Source: Hyphomonadaceae bacterium
Lineage (GTDB): Bacteria; Pseudomonadota; Alphaproteobacteria; Rhizobiales; Hyphomicrobiaceae
NCBI GenBank assembly: GCA_019747815.1
Contig: JAIEQJ010000037.1
Coordinates: 1-64,000 of the forward strand
Length of the DNA stretch: 64,000 bases
Reading direction: 5' to 3'
Shown here piece after piece: positions 40,481 to 49,353 of the stretch. Each line of letters opens with the position of its first letter. Within the stretch, counting starts at the first letter, position 1. Under the pieces are notes generated by a model. The model was given only the letters and a program-made list of their open reading frames with translations. It searched no databases and was not told the DNA's origin. The translations under genes were made by a program, and so were the position numbers.

Positions 40481-41398
40481 TCATTTCTTCAATTTTCTTG
40501 ATGCTACGGGGCGCCGGACGCCATAGTCGCGGGCCGCCAGCGTCGCGAGCTCGGCCAGCAGCGCCTCGGAGAGCAACGTCTTGGCATGGTCGTCCGGCCG
40601 CAGCAGCCCCACGACCCGGTGCACGGTCGGGCCCGGCAGGGCCACGGTGCGCACCGGAAAGGCGAACGGCACCCCGCGCCCGCGGTCTGGCACGATGGAG
40701 ACGCCGAGGCCGTGCGACACCATGGCCGTCACCGCCTCCAGCGTGTCGAGCGTCATGGTCTCGACCACCCTGATGCGCCGGCGCTTCATGGTGGCGTGAA
40801 TCAGCCGGCCGACCCAGGCCTGGCGCGTGTAGCGGATGAAGGGATAGCTCGCCAGCAGCTCGCCCGGCGGCCGGTCCGGCGCGTCGGACGGCGCGATCAG
40901 CACCAGCGGCTCGCGTGCGAACGGTGACCAGACGAGCCCCGACGGCACCTTGCCGAGCTCGCTCACGATGGCGGCATCGAGGCGGCGGCGGCCGACACGC
41001 TGGACCAGCTCGGCGGAGAGCGCCATGGCGATCTCGACGTGGATCCCCGGATGTTTGCGCCGCATCGCGGCGATGGCGCCCGGCAGAATGCCCGTAATCA
41101 CGCTCGGCACCGCGCCCAGCCGCAGATGTCCCTCCACCGGCTGGCTCTCGTCCTTGCGGCGCGTCAGGCGCTCGTAGCCGCCCACCAGCGCCTTCGCCTC
41201 CGGCAGCAGGGCCCGGCCGGCTTCGGTCAAGGCCGGCGGCCGCTTGGAGCGATCGAACAGGGCGAGGCCCAACTCCTCCTCCAGCGCCCGCATCTGCATG
41301 GAGACGGCCGATTCCGTGAGATGGATGGCGCGCGCTGCCGCGGCGAACGAGCCGCGCTCGGCAATGGCCAGCAGCGTGCGCAGGTGCCGGATCGACAT
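40481..41398 (-). CDS. LysR-family regulator
   Basis: A 305-residue LTTR: HTH at about 1-60 (HLRTLLAIAERGSFAAAARA, ESAVSMQMRALEEELGLALF) and a substrate-binding domain after about 90. It is encoded directly upstream of, and on the same strand as, the molybdopterin oxidase/frd/fumarase operon, which is the likely target. It starts 6 bp after the prmB stop and is probably cotranscribed with it. Confidence 0.88.
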   Translation of the reverse strand: MSIRHLRTLLAIAERGSFAAAARAIHLTESAVSMQMRALEEELGLALFDRSKRPPALTEAGRALLPEAKALVGGYERLTRRKDESQPVEGHLRLGAVPSVITGILPGAIAAMRRKHPGIHVEIAMALSAELVQRVGRRRLDAAIVSELGKVPSGLVWSPFAREPLVLIAPSDAPDRPPGELLASYPFIRYTRQAWVGRLIHATMKRRRIRVVETMTLDTLEAVTAMVSHGLGVSIVPDRGRGVPFAFPVRTVALPGPTVHRVVGLLRPDDHAKTLLSEALLAELATLAARDYGVRRPVASRKLKK

Positions 41399-41404
41399 CG
41401 GGCG

Positions 41405-42316
41405 CTAGGGCTGTCCTCCTAGATCCAGACCGGAGCGGGCAAGGGCAAACACCTCTCCCTCACTGGCGTGGGTATCCAGCCACAGAAACGGCAGGTCGGG
41501 AAATTCGCGCTCCAGGAGGGAGCGTCCGCGGCCGATCTCGACCACCAGCATGCCCCTGGGTGTCAAATGCTCAGCCGCCTCGCGCAGAATGCTGCGCACC
41601 ACGTCGAGCCCGTCCGTGCCGCCGGCATGGGCGAGTTTGGGCTCCGCCGCATACTCCGGCGGAAAGGCCGCGACCGCCTCGGCATCGACATAGGGCGGAT
41701 TGGCCAGGATGAGATCGTACCGGCGTGCCTCAAGTCCTGCGAACAGGTCGGAGCAAATCAGGCTGATGCGGTCCTCAAGGCCGTAGTCGCGCACGTTGAT
41801 CTCGGCGACGGCCAGGGCGTCGCGCGATATGTCGGCCGCATCGACATGCGCGTGCTCGAGGCGCAGCGCTGCGAGGATGGCGAGGCAGCCCGAGCCGGTG
41901 CACAGGTCCAGGACGGATTGAACATCACCGGGGTCTGGCGCCATGCCCTCCAGATCGCCGGCCAGCAGCTCGCCGATGTAGGACCGCGGCACGATCACCC
42001 GCTCGTCGACGTGGAAAGCCTGCCCCTGCACCCAGGCCTGCCCGGTCAGGTAGGGTGCCGGCTTGCGCGTGGCAATGCGCTGCTCGACGATCCTGTGCAC
42101 GGCCTGGCGCTCGGCGGCCAGAAGACGGCAGTCCAGCCACGGCTCGAGCTGGTCGATCGGCAGGTGCAGGGTGTGCAGGATGAGAAAGGCGGCCTCGTCG
42201 AGGGCCGTCGCCGTCCCGTGCCCGTAGACGAGCCCGGCGGCGTTGAAACGGCTGACGGCATAGCGCAGCCAGTCCCGGACGGTGATGAGGTGCGCGATCG
42301 CGTCGATTTCGGCCAT
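41405..42316 (-). CDS. prmB: Protein-(glutamine-N5) methyltransferase, ribosomal protein L3-specific
   Basis: A 303-residue SAM-dependent methyltransferase of the HemK family: VLDLCTGSGCLAI for SAM and the catalytic ILANPPYV near residue 207. The N-terminal domain and the RSYIGELL segment (instead of the RPETE of PrmC) point to PrmB, which methylates a Gln of ribosomal protein L3. The start at 42316 (MAEIDA) is chosen by homology; the ribosome binding site is weak. Confidence 0.85.
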   Translation of the reverse strand: MAEIDAIAHLITVRDWLRYAVSRFNAAGLVYGHGTATALDEAAFLILHTLHLPIDQLEPWLDCRLLAAERQAVHRIVEQRIATRKPAPYLTGQAWVQGQAFHVDERVIVPRSYIGELLAGDLEGMAPDPGDVQSVLDLCTGSGCLAILAALRLEHAHVDAADISRDALAVAEINVRDYGLEDRISLICSDLFAGLEARRYDLILANPPYVDAEAVAAFPPEYAAEPKLAHAGGTDGLDVVRSILREAAEHLTPRGMLVVEIGRGRSLLEREFPDLPFLWLDTHASEGEVFALARSGLDLGGQP

Positions 42317-42853
42317 TGCGGGTTGCAGCGTTGCGGCTGGGACGATGGAGCATCCATTTAGCCCTTTCAGAGCGGCAAAGCATCCCTCTCGCACCGACGA
42401 GCGGTTGAAACGTGGGACGAATTGCTGCTTCTTTCACATTCCGTTCGTTGATTGGCCCATGCAACGCTGCCGATTTTCCGCCTTGGCGCCCCGGGCGGGC
42501 GTCCAGAACATCTCGGTGCTGTAAATTCACCTTTGCCGGGCGAGCGGCCAGAGGACGTCAGGATTTTTGTAAAAAGGCGGATCCAAGGCATGGGTGCTGG
42601 CAGCCAATTTATTGTTTTGCAAATGAGCTCTGCGCGCCACGGCATGAGTCTATTGTGCGTTGTTCGTCCAACGAATAGTGGCGCGAGCGCAATTGCCGTG
42701 GAAAAATAATCTTCATGCGAGTTTTGTATCCCGCCTAATATATAGGCATGCGGATAGAGCCATGAATTATGGTATTGACGGCTTAATCCGTTGTTTGCCA
42801 TTAAGCCCGTACAGGTGCGGGATCCTCGTTTTTATGCAAAGGAACTGACGGAC
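42317..42853. other. AT-rich intergenic region upstream of the H-NS-like gene
   Basis: These 537 bp look AT-rich, especially 42600-42790, with CCTAATATATAGG near 42735. No convincing gene is present. Such DNA is typical of H-NS binding and fits autoregulation of the gene at 42854. Confidence 0.4.
42775..42803 (+). promoter_or_regulatory. Possible promoter of the H-NS-like gene
   Basis: TTGACG (42775-42780) is followed after 17 bp by CCATTA (42798-42803). The -35 is good and the -10 weak; a transcript would start about 45 nt before the ATG at 42854. Confidence 0.35.
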
Positions 42854-43168
42854 ATGGCAAAAGAGCTGGACAGAATGTCCCTGAGAGAGCTGCAAGAGCT
42901 CGAGCTCAAGGTGAGGAAGGCCAGGGCGAATGTGCATGAGCGCAGCCGGGCGGATATCCGCAAGAAGGTCGAGGCGATCATTGCCGACGCCGGCTTCAAG
43001 GTCAGTGATATCTTCGGCGGTCGCGGCGGCAAGGGCCGGACGGTTCCGGCCAAGTATGTCAATCCGGACGACCCGAGTGAGACCTGGACAGGCCGCGGCC
43101 GCAAGCCGCGCTGGCTCAATGCGAAGCTGCAGGATGGCGCGAAGATCGAGAAATTTCTCATCAAGTAG
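42854..43168 (+). CDS. H-NS histone-family nucleoid protein
   Basis: A 104-residue DNA-binding protein: N-terminal coiled coil (LRELQELELKVRKARANVHE) for oligomerisation, a linker, and the C-terminal DNA-binding motif YVNPDDPSETWTGRGRKPRWL with the TGRGRKP AT-hook-like core. It would silence AT-rich or foreign DNA. The ATG at 42854 is chosen over a longer frame. A strong terminator follows. Confidence 0.88.
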   Translation: MAKELDRMSLRELQELELKVRKARANVHERSRADIRKKVEAIIADAGFKVSDIFGGRGGKGRTVPAKYVNPDDPSETWTGRGRKPRWLNAKLQDGAKIEKFLIK

Positions 43169-43212
43169 CCCCGGGGCGCTGGCAGGATTGCCGCTCAGTG
43201 CCGACAAGAAGA

Positions 43213-43244
43213 CGGGCCGGATGCGCTCCGGCCCGCTTTCTTTT
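43213..43244 (+). terminator. Rho-independent terminator after the H-NS-like gene
   Basis: CGGGCCGGA (43213-43221) pairs with TCCGGCCCG (43227-43235) around a 5-nt loop, followed by CTTTCTTTT. Confidence 0.8.
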
Positions 43245-43276
43245 CCGGCGGCAATGTCCGCGTGTGGCTTTATAGC

Positions 43277-43669
43277 TCAGGCCTCGCGCCGGCCGTCGAC
43301 CGACCAGGCTCCGGGACCGCCGGCCGCAAGGGCCAGGAAGCCACCGGCAATGGCCAGGTTCTTCATGAAATGAATTGCCTGATTGCGATCGCCGAAATTG
43401 GTGTGGAAGAAGTAGGCCGCTAGCAGCGTGAATATCGCCATGCCGACGGCAACGAGACGCGTCTGCCATCCGATGACAATGAGCAGACCACCCAGCAACT
43501 CGACGGCGATGACCGCCGGTGCCAGCATCCCCGGCACGCCGAATTTCGTCATATAGGCAACGGTGCCCTCATAGCCGCCAATTTTGCCCCATCCGGCTTG
43601 AATGAAAACCGCTGCCAGCAACAGCCGGCCAAGAAGTGCCGCGGCATTGGTAAGTCCGGTTGACTGCAT
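43277..43669 (-). CDS. DoxX-family membrane protein
   Basis: A 130-residue protein with four hydrophobic helices. GRLLLAAVFIQAGWGKIGGY at the N-terminus and AVELLGGLLIVIGWQTRLVA are typical of DoxX/YphA proteins. Possible roles include redox or sulfur-linked membrane functions, but the family is poorly defined. The start has GGGGAGC. Monocistronic by position. Confidence 0.85.
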   Translation of the reverse strand: MQSTGLTNAAALLGRLLLAAVFIQAGWGKIGGYEGTVAYMTKFGVPGMLAPAVIAVELLGGLLIVIGWQTRLVAVGMAIFTLLAAYFFHTNFGDRNQAIHFMKNLAIAGGFLALAAGGPGAWSVDGRREA

Positions 43670-43781
43670 GGAACTTTGCTCCCCGTTTTACCTCAGATGA
43701 TCAATGAACGAATGTACTCAGCTCCCTTGATCGGGCATAAGAACATAGCACGGGACCGGTGCTCATCCACTCAAGCTTCGT

Positions 43782-46781
43782 TCAATGGGCCGCTTCCCAG
43801 TTGTCGGCGGCTTTGGCATCGACGTGGATGGGTACGGCAAGGTGCACAACCGGCTCGGCGGCCTTTTCCATCACCTGCTGGATGATCGGCAGGGCTTTGG
43901 CAACCTCGGCCGCTTTGGCCTCGAAGACCAATTCGTCGTGCACCTGCAGAAGCATGCGCACCGAATCGAGCCGCGCATCCTGCAAGGATGCCGGCATGTG
44001 GATCATGGCGCGGCGAATGATGTCGGCGGCCGAGCCTTGAATGGGGGCGTTGATCGCGGCGCGCTCCAGAAAGCCGCGCATGGAGGGGTTCCTGGTGTTG
44101 ATCTCCGGATAGTGGATGCGCCGGCCGAAGATGGTTTCGACATAGCCGCGCTCGCGCGCCCGCTGCTTGGTGGTCTCCATGTAGTCGCGAATGCCGGGGA
44201 AGCGCTTGAAATAGGTGGCGATGTACTCGCCGGCCTCCTGCTTGGCGATGCCGAGCTGCGCGGCGAGGCCGAACGCGGAGATGCCGTAGATGATGCCGAA
44301 GTTGATGGCCTTGGCCTGCCGGCGCACCTCCGAGGGCATGTCCGTGATCGGCACGCCGAACATCTCGGAGGCCGTCATGGCATGGATGTCGAGACCCTCC
44401 GCAAAGGCCTTGCGCAGTTGCGGTATGTCGGCGATATGCGCCAGCACGCGCAGCTCGATCTGGCTGTAGTCGGCGGAGATCAGCTTGTGCCCCGGCTCGG
44501 CGATGAACGCGGTGCGGATCTCCCGTCCTTCCTTGGTGCGGATCGGAATGTTCTGCAGATTGGGATCGGTGGAGGCGAGGCGGCCCGTCGTGGTGGACGC
44601 CAGCGCATAGCTCGTGTGGATGCGGCCCGTTTCCGGGTTGATGTGCTGGGGCAGCGCATCGGTATAGGTCGACATCAGCTTGGTGAGCTGCCGCCACTCC
44701 AGCATGACGTTGATGAGCTTGCGGTGCTGCTCGGGCAGGTCCTCGCTGGCGGCAAGGTCGTCGAGCAGGCCGGCGCGCGTTTCCCACTGGCCCGTCTTGG
44801 TCTTGCGGCCGCCGGGCAGCTTCAGATTGTCGAACAGGAACTCGCCGAGCTGCTTGGGCGAGCCGAGGTTGAACTTGTGGCCGGCGAGCTCGTAGATCTC
44901 GGCCTCCAGCCGCGCCACGCGCTGGGCGAAGGTCGCGGTCAGGCGTGAGAGGATGGTCCTGTCCACCTTGACGCCGGTGCGCTCCATGTCGGCCAGCACC
45001 GATACCAGCGGCCGCTCCAGCGTCTCGTAGACGCCGGTCATGCGCTCGGCGGCGAGGCGCGGCTTCAATGTCATCCACAGCCGCAGCGTCACGTCGGCAT
45101 CCTCGCCCGCATATTCCGTCGCCTTGGCGAGCGGCACCTGGGCGAAGGTCTTGTCTGACTTCTTTGCGCCCGGCGCAAACTCGAGCACCTGCGTGAAGGG
45201 CATGCAGGTGTGCTTGAGGATGCGTTCTGCCAGCGTGTCCATGCCGTGCTGGCCGCGCCCGGCGTCGAGCGCGTAGGAGAGCAGCATGGTGTCGTCGAGC
45301 GGCGCCAGCGTGATGCCATGCCGGTGCAGCACCAGGCAGTCGAACTTGAGGTTCTGCCCGATCTTGAGCACGGAGGGGTCTTCGAGCAGGGGCTTGAGGA
45401 CGCCCAAGGCCTTGTCGACCGGCACCTGGGTAGGATTGGCATCGCCGAAGTCGAAGCTGCCGCTGCCGGCCCGGTGCCCCAGGGGCACGTAGCAGGCCTT
45501 GCCCGGCGCGATGGCCATGGAGAAGCCCACGAATTCCGCCTGCATGGGATCGAGGCTGGTGGTCTCGGTGTCGAAGGCCAGGCAGCCCTGGGCGCGGGCT
45601 GCGGCGATCCAGGCTTCCAGGTGCGGCAGGTCTGTGACCGTCTCGTACTTGGATCGGTCGATTGTCTCGGCCGTCGCGGCCTTCAGGGGCGCGACGACCG
45701 CGGCGGCGGGGCCCGCGCCCGACACCACCCAGGACGGCTTGCCGTTGGGCTTGACTGGCGCTTGGGCGGCCGCAACTGCCGGCCCGGCCTGAGCCGCCGG
45801 CCGCTCGACCGGTGGCGGCGCCTCGGTGCCCAATCCTTCCGCAATGCGCTTGGTCAGCGTTGCGAATTCCATCTCGCGCAGGAAGCTGAGCAAGGCATCG
45901 GGTTCGGGATCGCGCACGCCGAGCTCATCGACCGGCACCTCACGCGGCACGTCGTCCTTGAGCCGCACCAGATCGAGCGAGAGCCGCGCCTGCATGGCGA
46001 ATTCGGTCAGCCGCTCCCGGCGCTTGGGCTGCTTGATCTCGCCGGCCCGGGCGAGAAGGGACTCAAGATCGCCGTACTCGTTGATGAGCTCGGCCGCGGT
46101 CTTGACGCCGATGCCTGGCACGCCCGGCACGTTGTCGGTGGCATCGCCGGCCAGCGCCTGCACGTCGATCACCTTGTCCGGCGGCACCCCGAAGCGCTCG
46201 CGCACCTCGTCCGGGCCGATGGTCTTGTTCTTCATGGTGTCGAGCATCAACACCCCCGGCCGGACGAGCTGCATGAGGTCCTTGTCGGAGGAGACGATCG
46301 TCACGTCGCCGCCGCCGGCCAGCGCCTCCCTGGTGTAGGTGGCGATCAAATCGTCGGCCTCGTAGCCGTTCTGCTCGATGCAGGCGATGTTGAAGGCCTT
46401 TACCGCGTCGCGAATGAGGGGGAACTGCGGCACCAGCTCTTCGGGCGCCGGTGGACGGTGCGCCTTGTAGTCCTTGTAGATTTCGTTGCGGAAGGTCTTC
46501 TCGCTGGCATCGAAGATGACGGCCAGATGCGTCGGACCGCGGCCCTTGCGGGCATCCTGCAGCAGCTTCCAGAGCATGGCGCAGAAGCCGTGCACGGCCC
46601 CGACGGGCAAGCCGTCCGACGGGCGTGTGAGCGGCGGCAGCGCGTGAAAGGCCCGGAAGATGTAGCCCGAGCCGTCGATCAGGTAGACGTGGCTGCCCTT
46701 GATCACCGGCACCGGCTCGCCGGCCGGCACCGAGCAGCCTGCAGCGCGTCTTCCGGACGTTTTGGATTTTGTGGTGGCCAT
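43782..46781 (-). CDS. polA: DNA polymerase I
   Basis: A 999-residue Pol I with all three domains: 5'-3' exonuclease (about 30-290; LIDGSGYIFRAFHALP, GYEADDLIATY), 3'-5' exonuclease (about 385-570; AFDTETTSLDPMQAEFVGF, with the catalytic acidic residues present) and polymerase (about 600-999; SADYSQIELRVLAHIAD, QAKAINFGIIYG, VHDELVFEA). A Pro/Ala-rich linker joins exonuclease and Klenow parts. It fills gaps and removes primers in repair and replication. Normal length for Alphaproteobacteria. Confidence 0.97.
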   Translation of the reverse strand: MATTKSKTSGRRAAGCSVPAGEPVPVIKGSHVYLIDGSGYIFRAFHALPPLTRPSDGLPVGAVHGFCAMLWKLLQDARKGRGPTHLAVIFDASEKTFRNEIYKDYKAHRPPAPEELVPQFPLIRDAVKAFNIACIEQNGYEADDLIATYTREALAGGGDVTIVSSDKDLMQLVRPGVLMLDTMKNKTIGPDEVRERFGVPPDKVIDVQALAGDATDNVPGVPGIGVKTAAELINEYGDLESLLARAGEIKQPKRRERLTEFAMQARLSLDLVRLKDDVPREVPVDELGVRDPEPDALLSFLREMEFATLTKRIAEGLGTEAPPPVERPAAQAGPAVAAAQAPVKPNGKPSWVVSGAGPAAAVVAPLKAATAETIDRSKYETVTDLPHLEAWIAAARAQGCLAFDTETTSLDPMQAEFVGFSMAIAPGKACYVPLGHRAGSGSFDFGDANPTQVPVDKALGVLKPLLEDPSVLKIGQNLKFDCLVLHRHGITLAPLDDTMLLSYALDAGRGQHGMDTLAERILKHTCMPFTQVLEFAPGAKKSDKTFAQVPLAKATEYAGEDADVTLRLWMTLKPRLAAERMTGVYETLERPLVSVLADMERTGVKVDRTILSRLTATFAQRVARLEAEIYELAGHKFNLGSPKQLGEFLFDNLKLPGGRKTKTGQWETRAGLLDDLAASEDLPEQHRKLINVMLEWRQLTKLMSTYTDALPQHINPETGRIHTSYALASTTTGRLASTDPNLQNIPIRTKEGREIRTAFIAEPGHKLISADYSQIELRVLAHIADIPQLRKAFAEGLDIHAMTASEMFGVPITDMPSEVRRQAKAINFGIIYGISAFGLAAQLGIAKQEAGEYIATYFKRFPGIRDYMETTKQRARERGYVETIFGRRIHYPEINTRNPSMRGFLERAAINAPIQGSAADIIRRAMIHMPASLQDARLDSVRMLLQVHDELVFEAKAAEVAKALPIIQQVMEKAAEPVVHLAVPIHVDAKAADNWEAAH

Positions 46782-46848
46782 GGGGGCGCACTATAGGCCG
46801 CCGCCCGTGAAAGTCAGCCCGTGAAAGTCAGCACGATTGCGTGCCTGT

Positions 46849-47328
46849 TCATGGCCGCCGGGCGTCGGGAACGCTGTCGGTGGAGGCGAAATAGGGCTTG
46901 ATGTCGAGAAGGGGGGTGCCGTCGATGCAATCGACATGGCGCACGGTGAGCGTTCCCCCCTCGATGCCGATGATCTCGACGACGGCCAGGGCAATCGGGT
47001 TGGGCCGCACCGGCGAGCGGAGCGCAAAGGTCCCCCGCGGATGGGTGAGATGCGCCGGCACCTGCTGGATGAGATCGCGTCGGGCCTGGTCCATCCAGTA
47101 GAGCAGGATGGCGTGGCTATAGAGCTCTAGATCCTTGAGGCCCGCCCAGTATCGTGCCTCCACCTCGACCCGGCCGACGGCATCCGATTGGGCCGTGTTC
47201 CTCGGGCAATCACCCCGCGTCTTGAAGGGTGTGCGGATGCGGCCGATGAAATGGACGCCGGCATCGAAGCCCGCCGGCAGGTCGATCGCCACCTCGCCCG
47301 GCCGCACATCGCGCGTTTCTGCCATCAT
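46849..47328 (-). CDS. trmO: tRNA t6A37 N6-methyltransferase (TsaA-like)
   Basis: A 159-residue beta-barrel methyltransferase: IGRIRTPFKTRGDCPRN, ELYSHAILLYWMDQARR and the signature RSPVRPNPIALAVVEI are typical of TrmO/TsaA. It methylates N6-threonylcarbamoyladenosine 37 of tRNAs using SAM. A second ATG follows the first directly and is equally possible as start. It reads away from the tRNA-Arg gene. Confidence 0.88.
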   Translation of the reverse strand: MMAETRDVRPGEVAIDLPAGFDAGVHFIGRIRTPFKTRGDCPRNTAQSDAVGRVEVEARYWAGLKDLELYSHAILLYWMDQARRDLIQQVPAHLTHPRGTFALRSPVRPNPIALAVVEIIGIEGGTLTVRHVDCIDGTPLLDIKPYFASTDSVPDARRP

Positions 47329-47423
47329 CCTGCCTCGCGATCATCCTCGCCCGCCGTTGGCGCAGCACGGAGATTTGCGGCGTTTGCGGCCCGCGGTCAA
47401 ATGGAGTATCAAGCGGGCGCCAC

Positions 47424-47500
47424 GCACCCGTAGCTCAGCTGGATAGAGTGCTGCCCTCCGAAGGCAGAGGTCACAGGTTCGAATCCTGTCGGGTGCGCCA
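47424..47500 (+). tRNA. tRNA-Arg (anticodon CCG)
   Basis: A 77-nt tRNA with an encoded CCA end. The acceptor arm GCACCCG pairs with CGGGTGC, the D arm holds TAGCTCAGCTGGATAGAG, the anticodon stem CTGCC/GGCAG surrounds the loop CTCCGAA (anticodon CCG), and the T arm is ACAGGTTCGAATCCTGT. All stems are fully paired. Confidence 0.97.
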
Positions 47501-47578
47501 AACTCCGCCGAATTTACGATTTCCTGCACGCAGCCACGCCACTTCGGTACAAAACTGCGAACCCCAGCCGCCGACGCT

Positions 47579-47653
47579 GAACGACTTTACCGCCTTCTCG
47601 ATACTCGCGGCGCATCCCCCGCAACTCATCTTCGGCACTTGCAAGCTCAGCAT
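47579..47653 (-). pseudogene. Truncated heavy-metal-associated (HMA/CopZ-like) domain
   Basis: An ATG at 47653, with CTGGAGACGACG upstream, opens a frame reading LSLQVPKMSCGGCAASIEK, then AVKSF. This is the exact N-terminus of an HMA copper-chaperone domain with the metal motif MSCGGC. After about 25 codons the homology stops and the frame runs without meaning into the antisense of the tRNA-Arg. The gene is thus a 5' remnant, truncated on the tRNA side, with its MerR-type promoter still present at 47682-47712. Confidence 0.65.
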
Positions 47654-47681
47654 CGTCGTCTCCAGCAATATTGATGATCCG

Positions 47682-47712
47682 CATGTGGGGCTTCCAACGG
47701 TTGGAAGGTCAA
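47682..47712 (-). promoter_or_regulatory. CueR/MerR-type promoter-operator of the HMA remnant
   Basis: On the minus strand TTGACC (47712-47707) is followed by the perfect palindrome CTTCCAACCGTTGGAAG (47707-47691), with the long 19-20 bp spacer typical of MerR-family activated promoters. The ACCTTCC...GGAAG arms match copper-responsive CueR boxes. The -10 (CACATG) is degenerate. The start codon of the HMA remnant lies about 30 bp downstream. Confidence 0.65.
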
Positions 47713-47858
47713 GGCCGCGAGAAGCCGATCTTCGGACCTTTCCGGCCGGAACAGTCCAAATAATCACACCTCTGGATGCGCCCCTACACGAGGCTTGGCA
47801 CTTCAATTCAGGGGGTGCGCTGGCTGAAGGCGGGGATGTTGACCCGGAGCGGCTGTCG

Positions 47859-48797
47859 TCAGGCCCTGCTCTTGCGGAACGCGGTCGGAGTGAGATCGAA
47901 GCGCCGTCTGAAAGCTCGGGTCAGAGCGCTTTGGGATTGATAGCCGACATCGAGAGCGATTTCGGTCAGGCCTTGGTTCGATGTCGCCAGCCTAGATTTG
48001 GCCAGCTCGAGCCTGAGATCCGCCAGGAACGCAAGCGGCGCCTTTTTCACCAGGGACTTGAAACTTCTTACCAACGTTGCGCGAGACGTATTCGCAGCTC
48101 GCGCCAGGTCATCGAGGCTCCACGGCTTCGTTGGCTCCTGGATCATGGCGAGCACCGCACCCGCAGTGTGGCGCTGACTGAGCAGTCCCAGAATACCCTC
48201 CTTGGCATCGTTGCGATCGACGTGGATCCGCAGCACCATGATCATCAAGGCACTTGCCAGATTCGTCCCAATGACACGCGCGCCGGGAGCAGCTTGAACG
48301 AGTTCGTCCCGGATTGTGCGCAGGAGTTCGCTGAGACGACCTACGGACGGATCATCGCCGGTTCGTAGGAGAATGATAGGGGGTAATGCCGCCTGTGCGA
48401 GATTTTCCATCCCCTGCTCGAAAGACAACCGGCCGCAAATAAGTTCTGTCTCCGGCGAGTCCGAATTCGAGGCGACATCGATCGCCCCATTCGGACGGAT
48501 CACCACTGCCGAACTGGACGGTGCGGCCATCGGCGTGACGGGTGCCCGCATGACGTGCCGGTCGCCATGAGGCAGAAGCACGATATCGCCGGCAGAAAGA
48601 GGAATGGGCGCGTAGCTCCCAGGATCGAGAACGCAGTTCCCTTTCACCACGAGATGAAACGGCATCCAACCCATCGGTTCCTGATCGTGGGGTGAGGCCC
48701 ATTGGGCTCCGAATTGGCAAAGCCGCTCCAGATGCGGGCGAACCCGAAACAACGGGGCCAATGCAGACAGCTCATCGAACGCATCGCGGGAAGGCAA
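47859..48797 (-). CDS. AraC-family regulator with cupin-like sensor domain
   Basis: A 312-residue regulator. The N-terminal about 180 residues resemble the AraC_binding_2/cupin_6 type (HLVVKGNCVLDPGSYAPI, GDIVLLPHGDRHVM), and the C-terminus carries two HTH motifs (LDDLARAANTSRATLVRSF and LTEIALDVGYQSQSALTRAF). The start codon is TTG at 48797, supported by GGAGG 7 nt upstream. It is divergent from the soxC-like operon, a plausible target. Confidence 0.85.
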   Translation of the reverse strand: MPSRDAFDELSALAPLFRVRPHLERLCQFGAQWASPHDQEPMGWMPFHLVVKGNCVLDPGSYAPIPLSAGDIVLLPHGDRHVMRAPVTPMAAPSSSAVVIRPNGAIDVASNSDSPETELICGRLSFEQGMENLAQAALPPIILLRTGDDPSVGRLSELLRTIRDELVQAAPGARVIGTNLASALMIMVLRIHVDRNDAKEGILGLLSQRHTAGAVLAMIQEPTKPWSLDDLARAANTSRATLVRSFKSLVKKAPLAFLADLRLELAKSRLATSNQGLTEIALDVGYQSQSALTRAFRRRFDLTPTAFRKSRA

Positions 48798-49353
48798 ACG
48801 GTGTCCTCCAGAGCACTCTCGTGTTCCTTAGCAATTTTGATCCGCCCGGTCACGCGAATGAACCGCGCGGTCAAGCAGCAAGAGCGACTGGCCTCTATCA
48901 TATGGCGGCTGGTCCGAATGAAATGAGGACGTATCGATGTCGATTCTCGACTGGAACGCGTTCGACATGCTGGGAGCGGTAGGTTCTTTGCCGGAACCCA
49001 TCGCCTGCGGCCTGCAGGTTGAATGTGGTGAATCTTGAGGGGCTGTCGGTGAGCCCGCTTTTGTACTCAAGTCCCTCACGAGTCCCTCGCGGATTTTCCG
49101 GGCTGAAGGAACCGCCGAAGCTTCAGCGCGCTTATTCGTTCAACGACACTGTGAGCCGCCTGAGATCCGTGCAGGAAGGCTTCGTGCCCCTTAACCCGTC
49201 GACAAGCCTCAAAGGCAAGCACGGCTTGCCGGATGGCAATGGCTGCAAAGTTGGCAGCAGCCGAAAAGCTTGTTGCGAGCGCAATCGCCGCGCCGAACTG
49301 AGCCGATGGAACGCCTCGCCGCGGACGCGGCGCCAAACAGAAGGACAGGTGGG
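48798..49353. other. Intergenic region between the AraC and soxC-like genes
   Basis: These 556 bp contain short frames in both directions but none with family resemblance and a supporting ribosome binding site. The region should hold the divergent promoters. The leftward frame 49363-49076 has an Ala-rich helical stretch and could be a decayed gene, but I would not call it. Confidence 0.35.

Noticed and set aside
42412-42709. Plus-strand frames upstream of the H-NS-like gene
   Set aside because: AT-rich DNA with poor codon use and no ribosome binding site; fits regulatory DNA better.
47471-47578. Continuation of the HMA frame into the complement of the tRNA
   Set aside because: The peptide ending in RTRQDSNL is the well-known spurious translation of tRNA antisense; only the first 25 codons have HMA similarity.
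47448-48368. Plus-strand frame running through the tRNA-Arg and opposite the AraC gene
   Set aside because: It starts inside the tRNA and is antisense to a clear AraC regulator.
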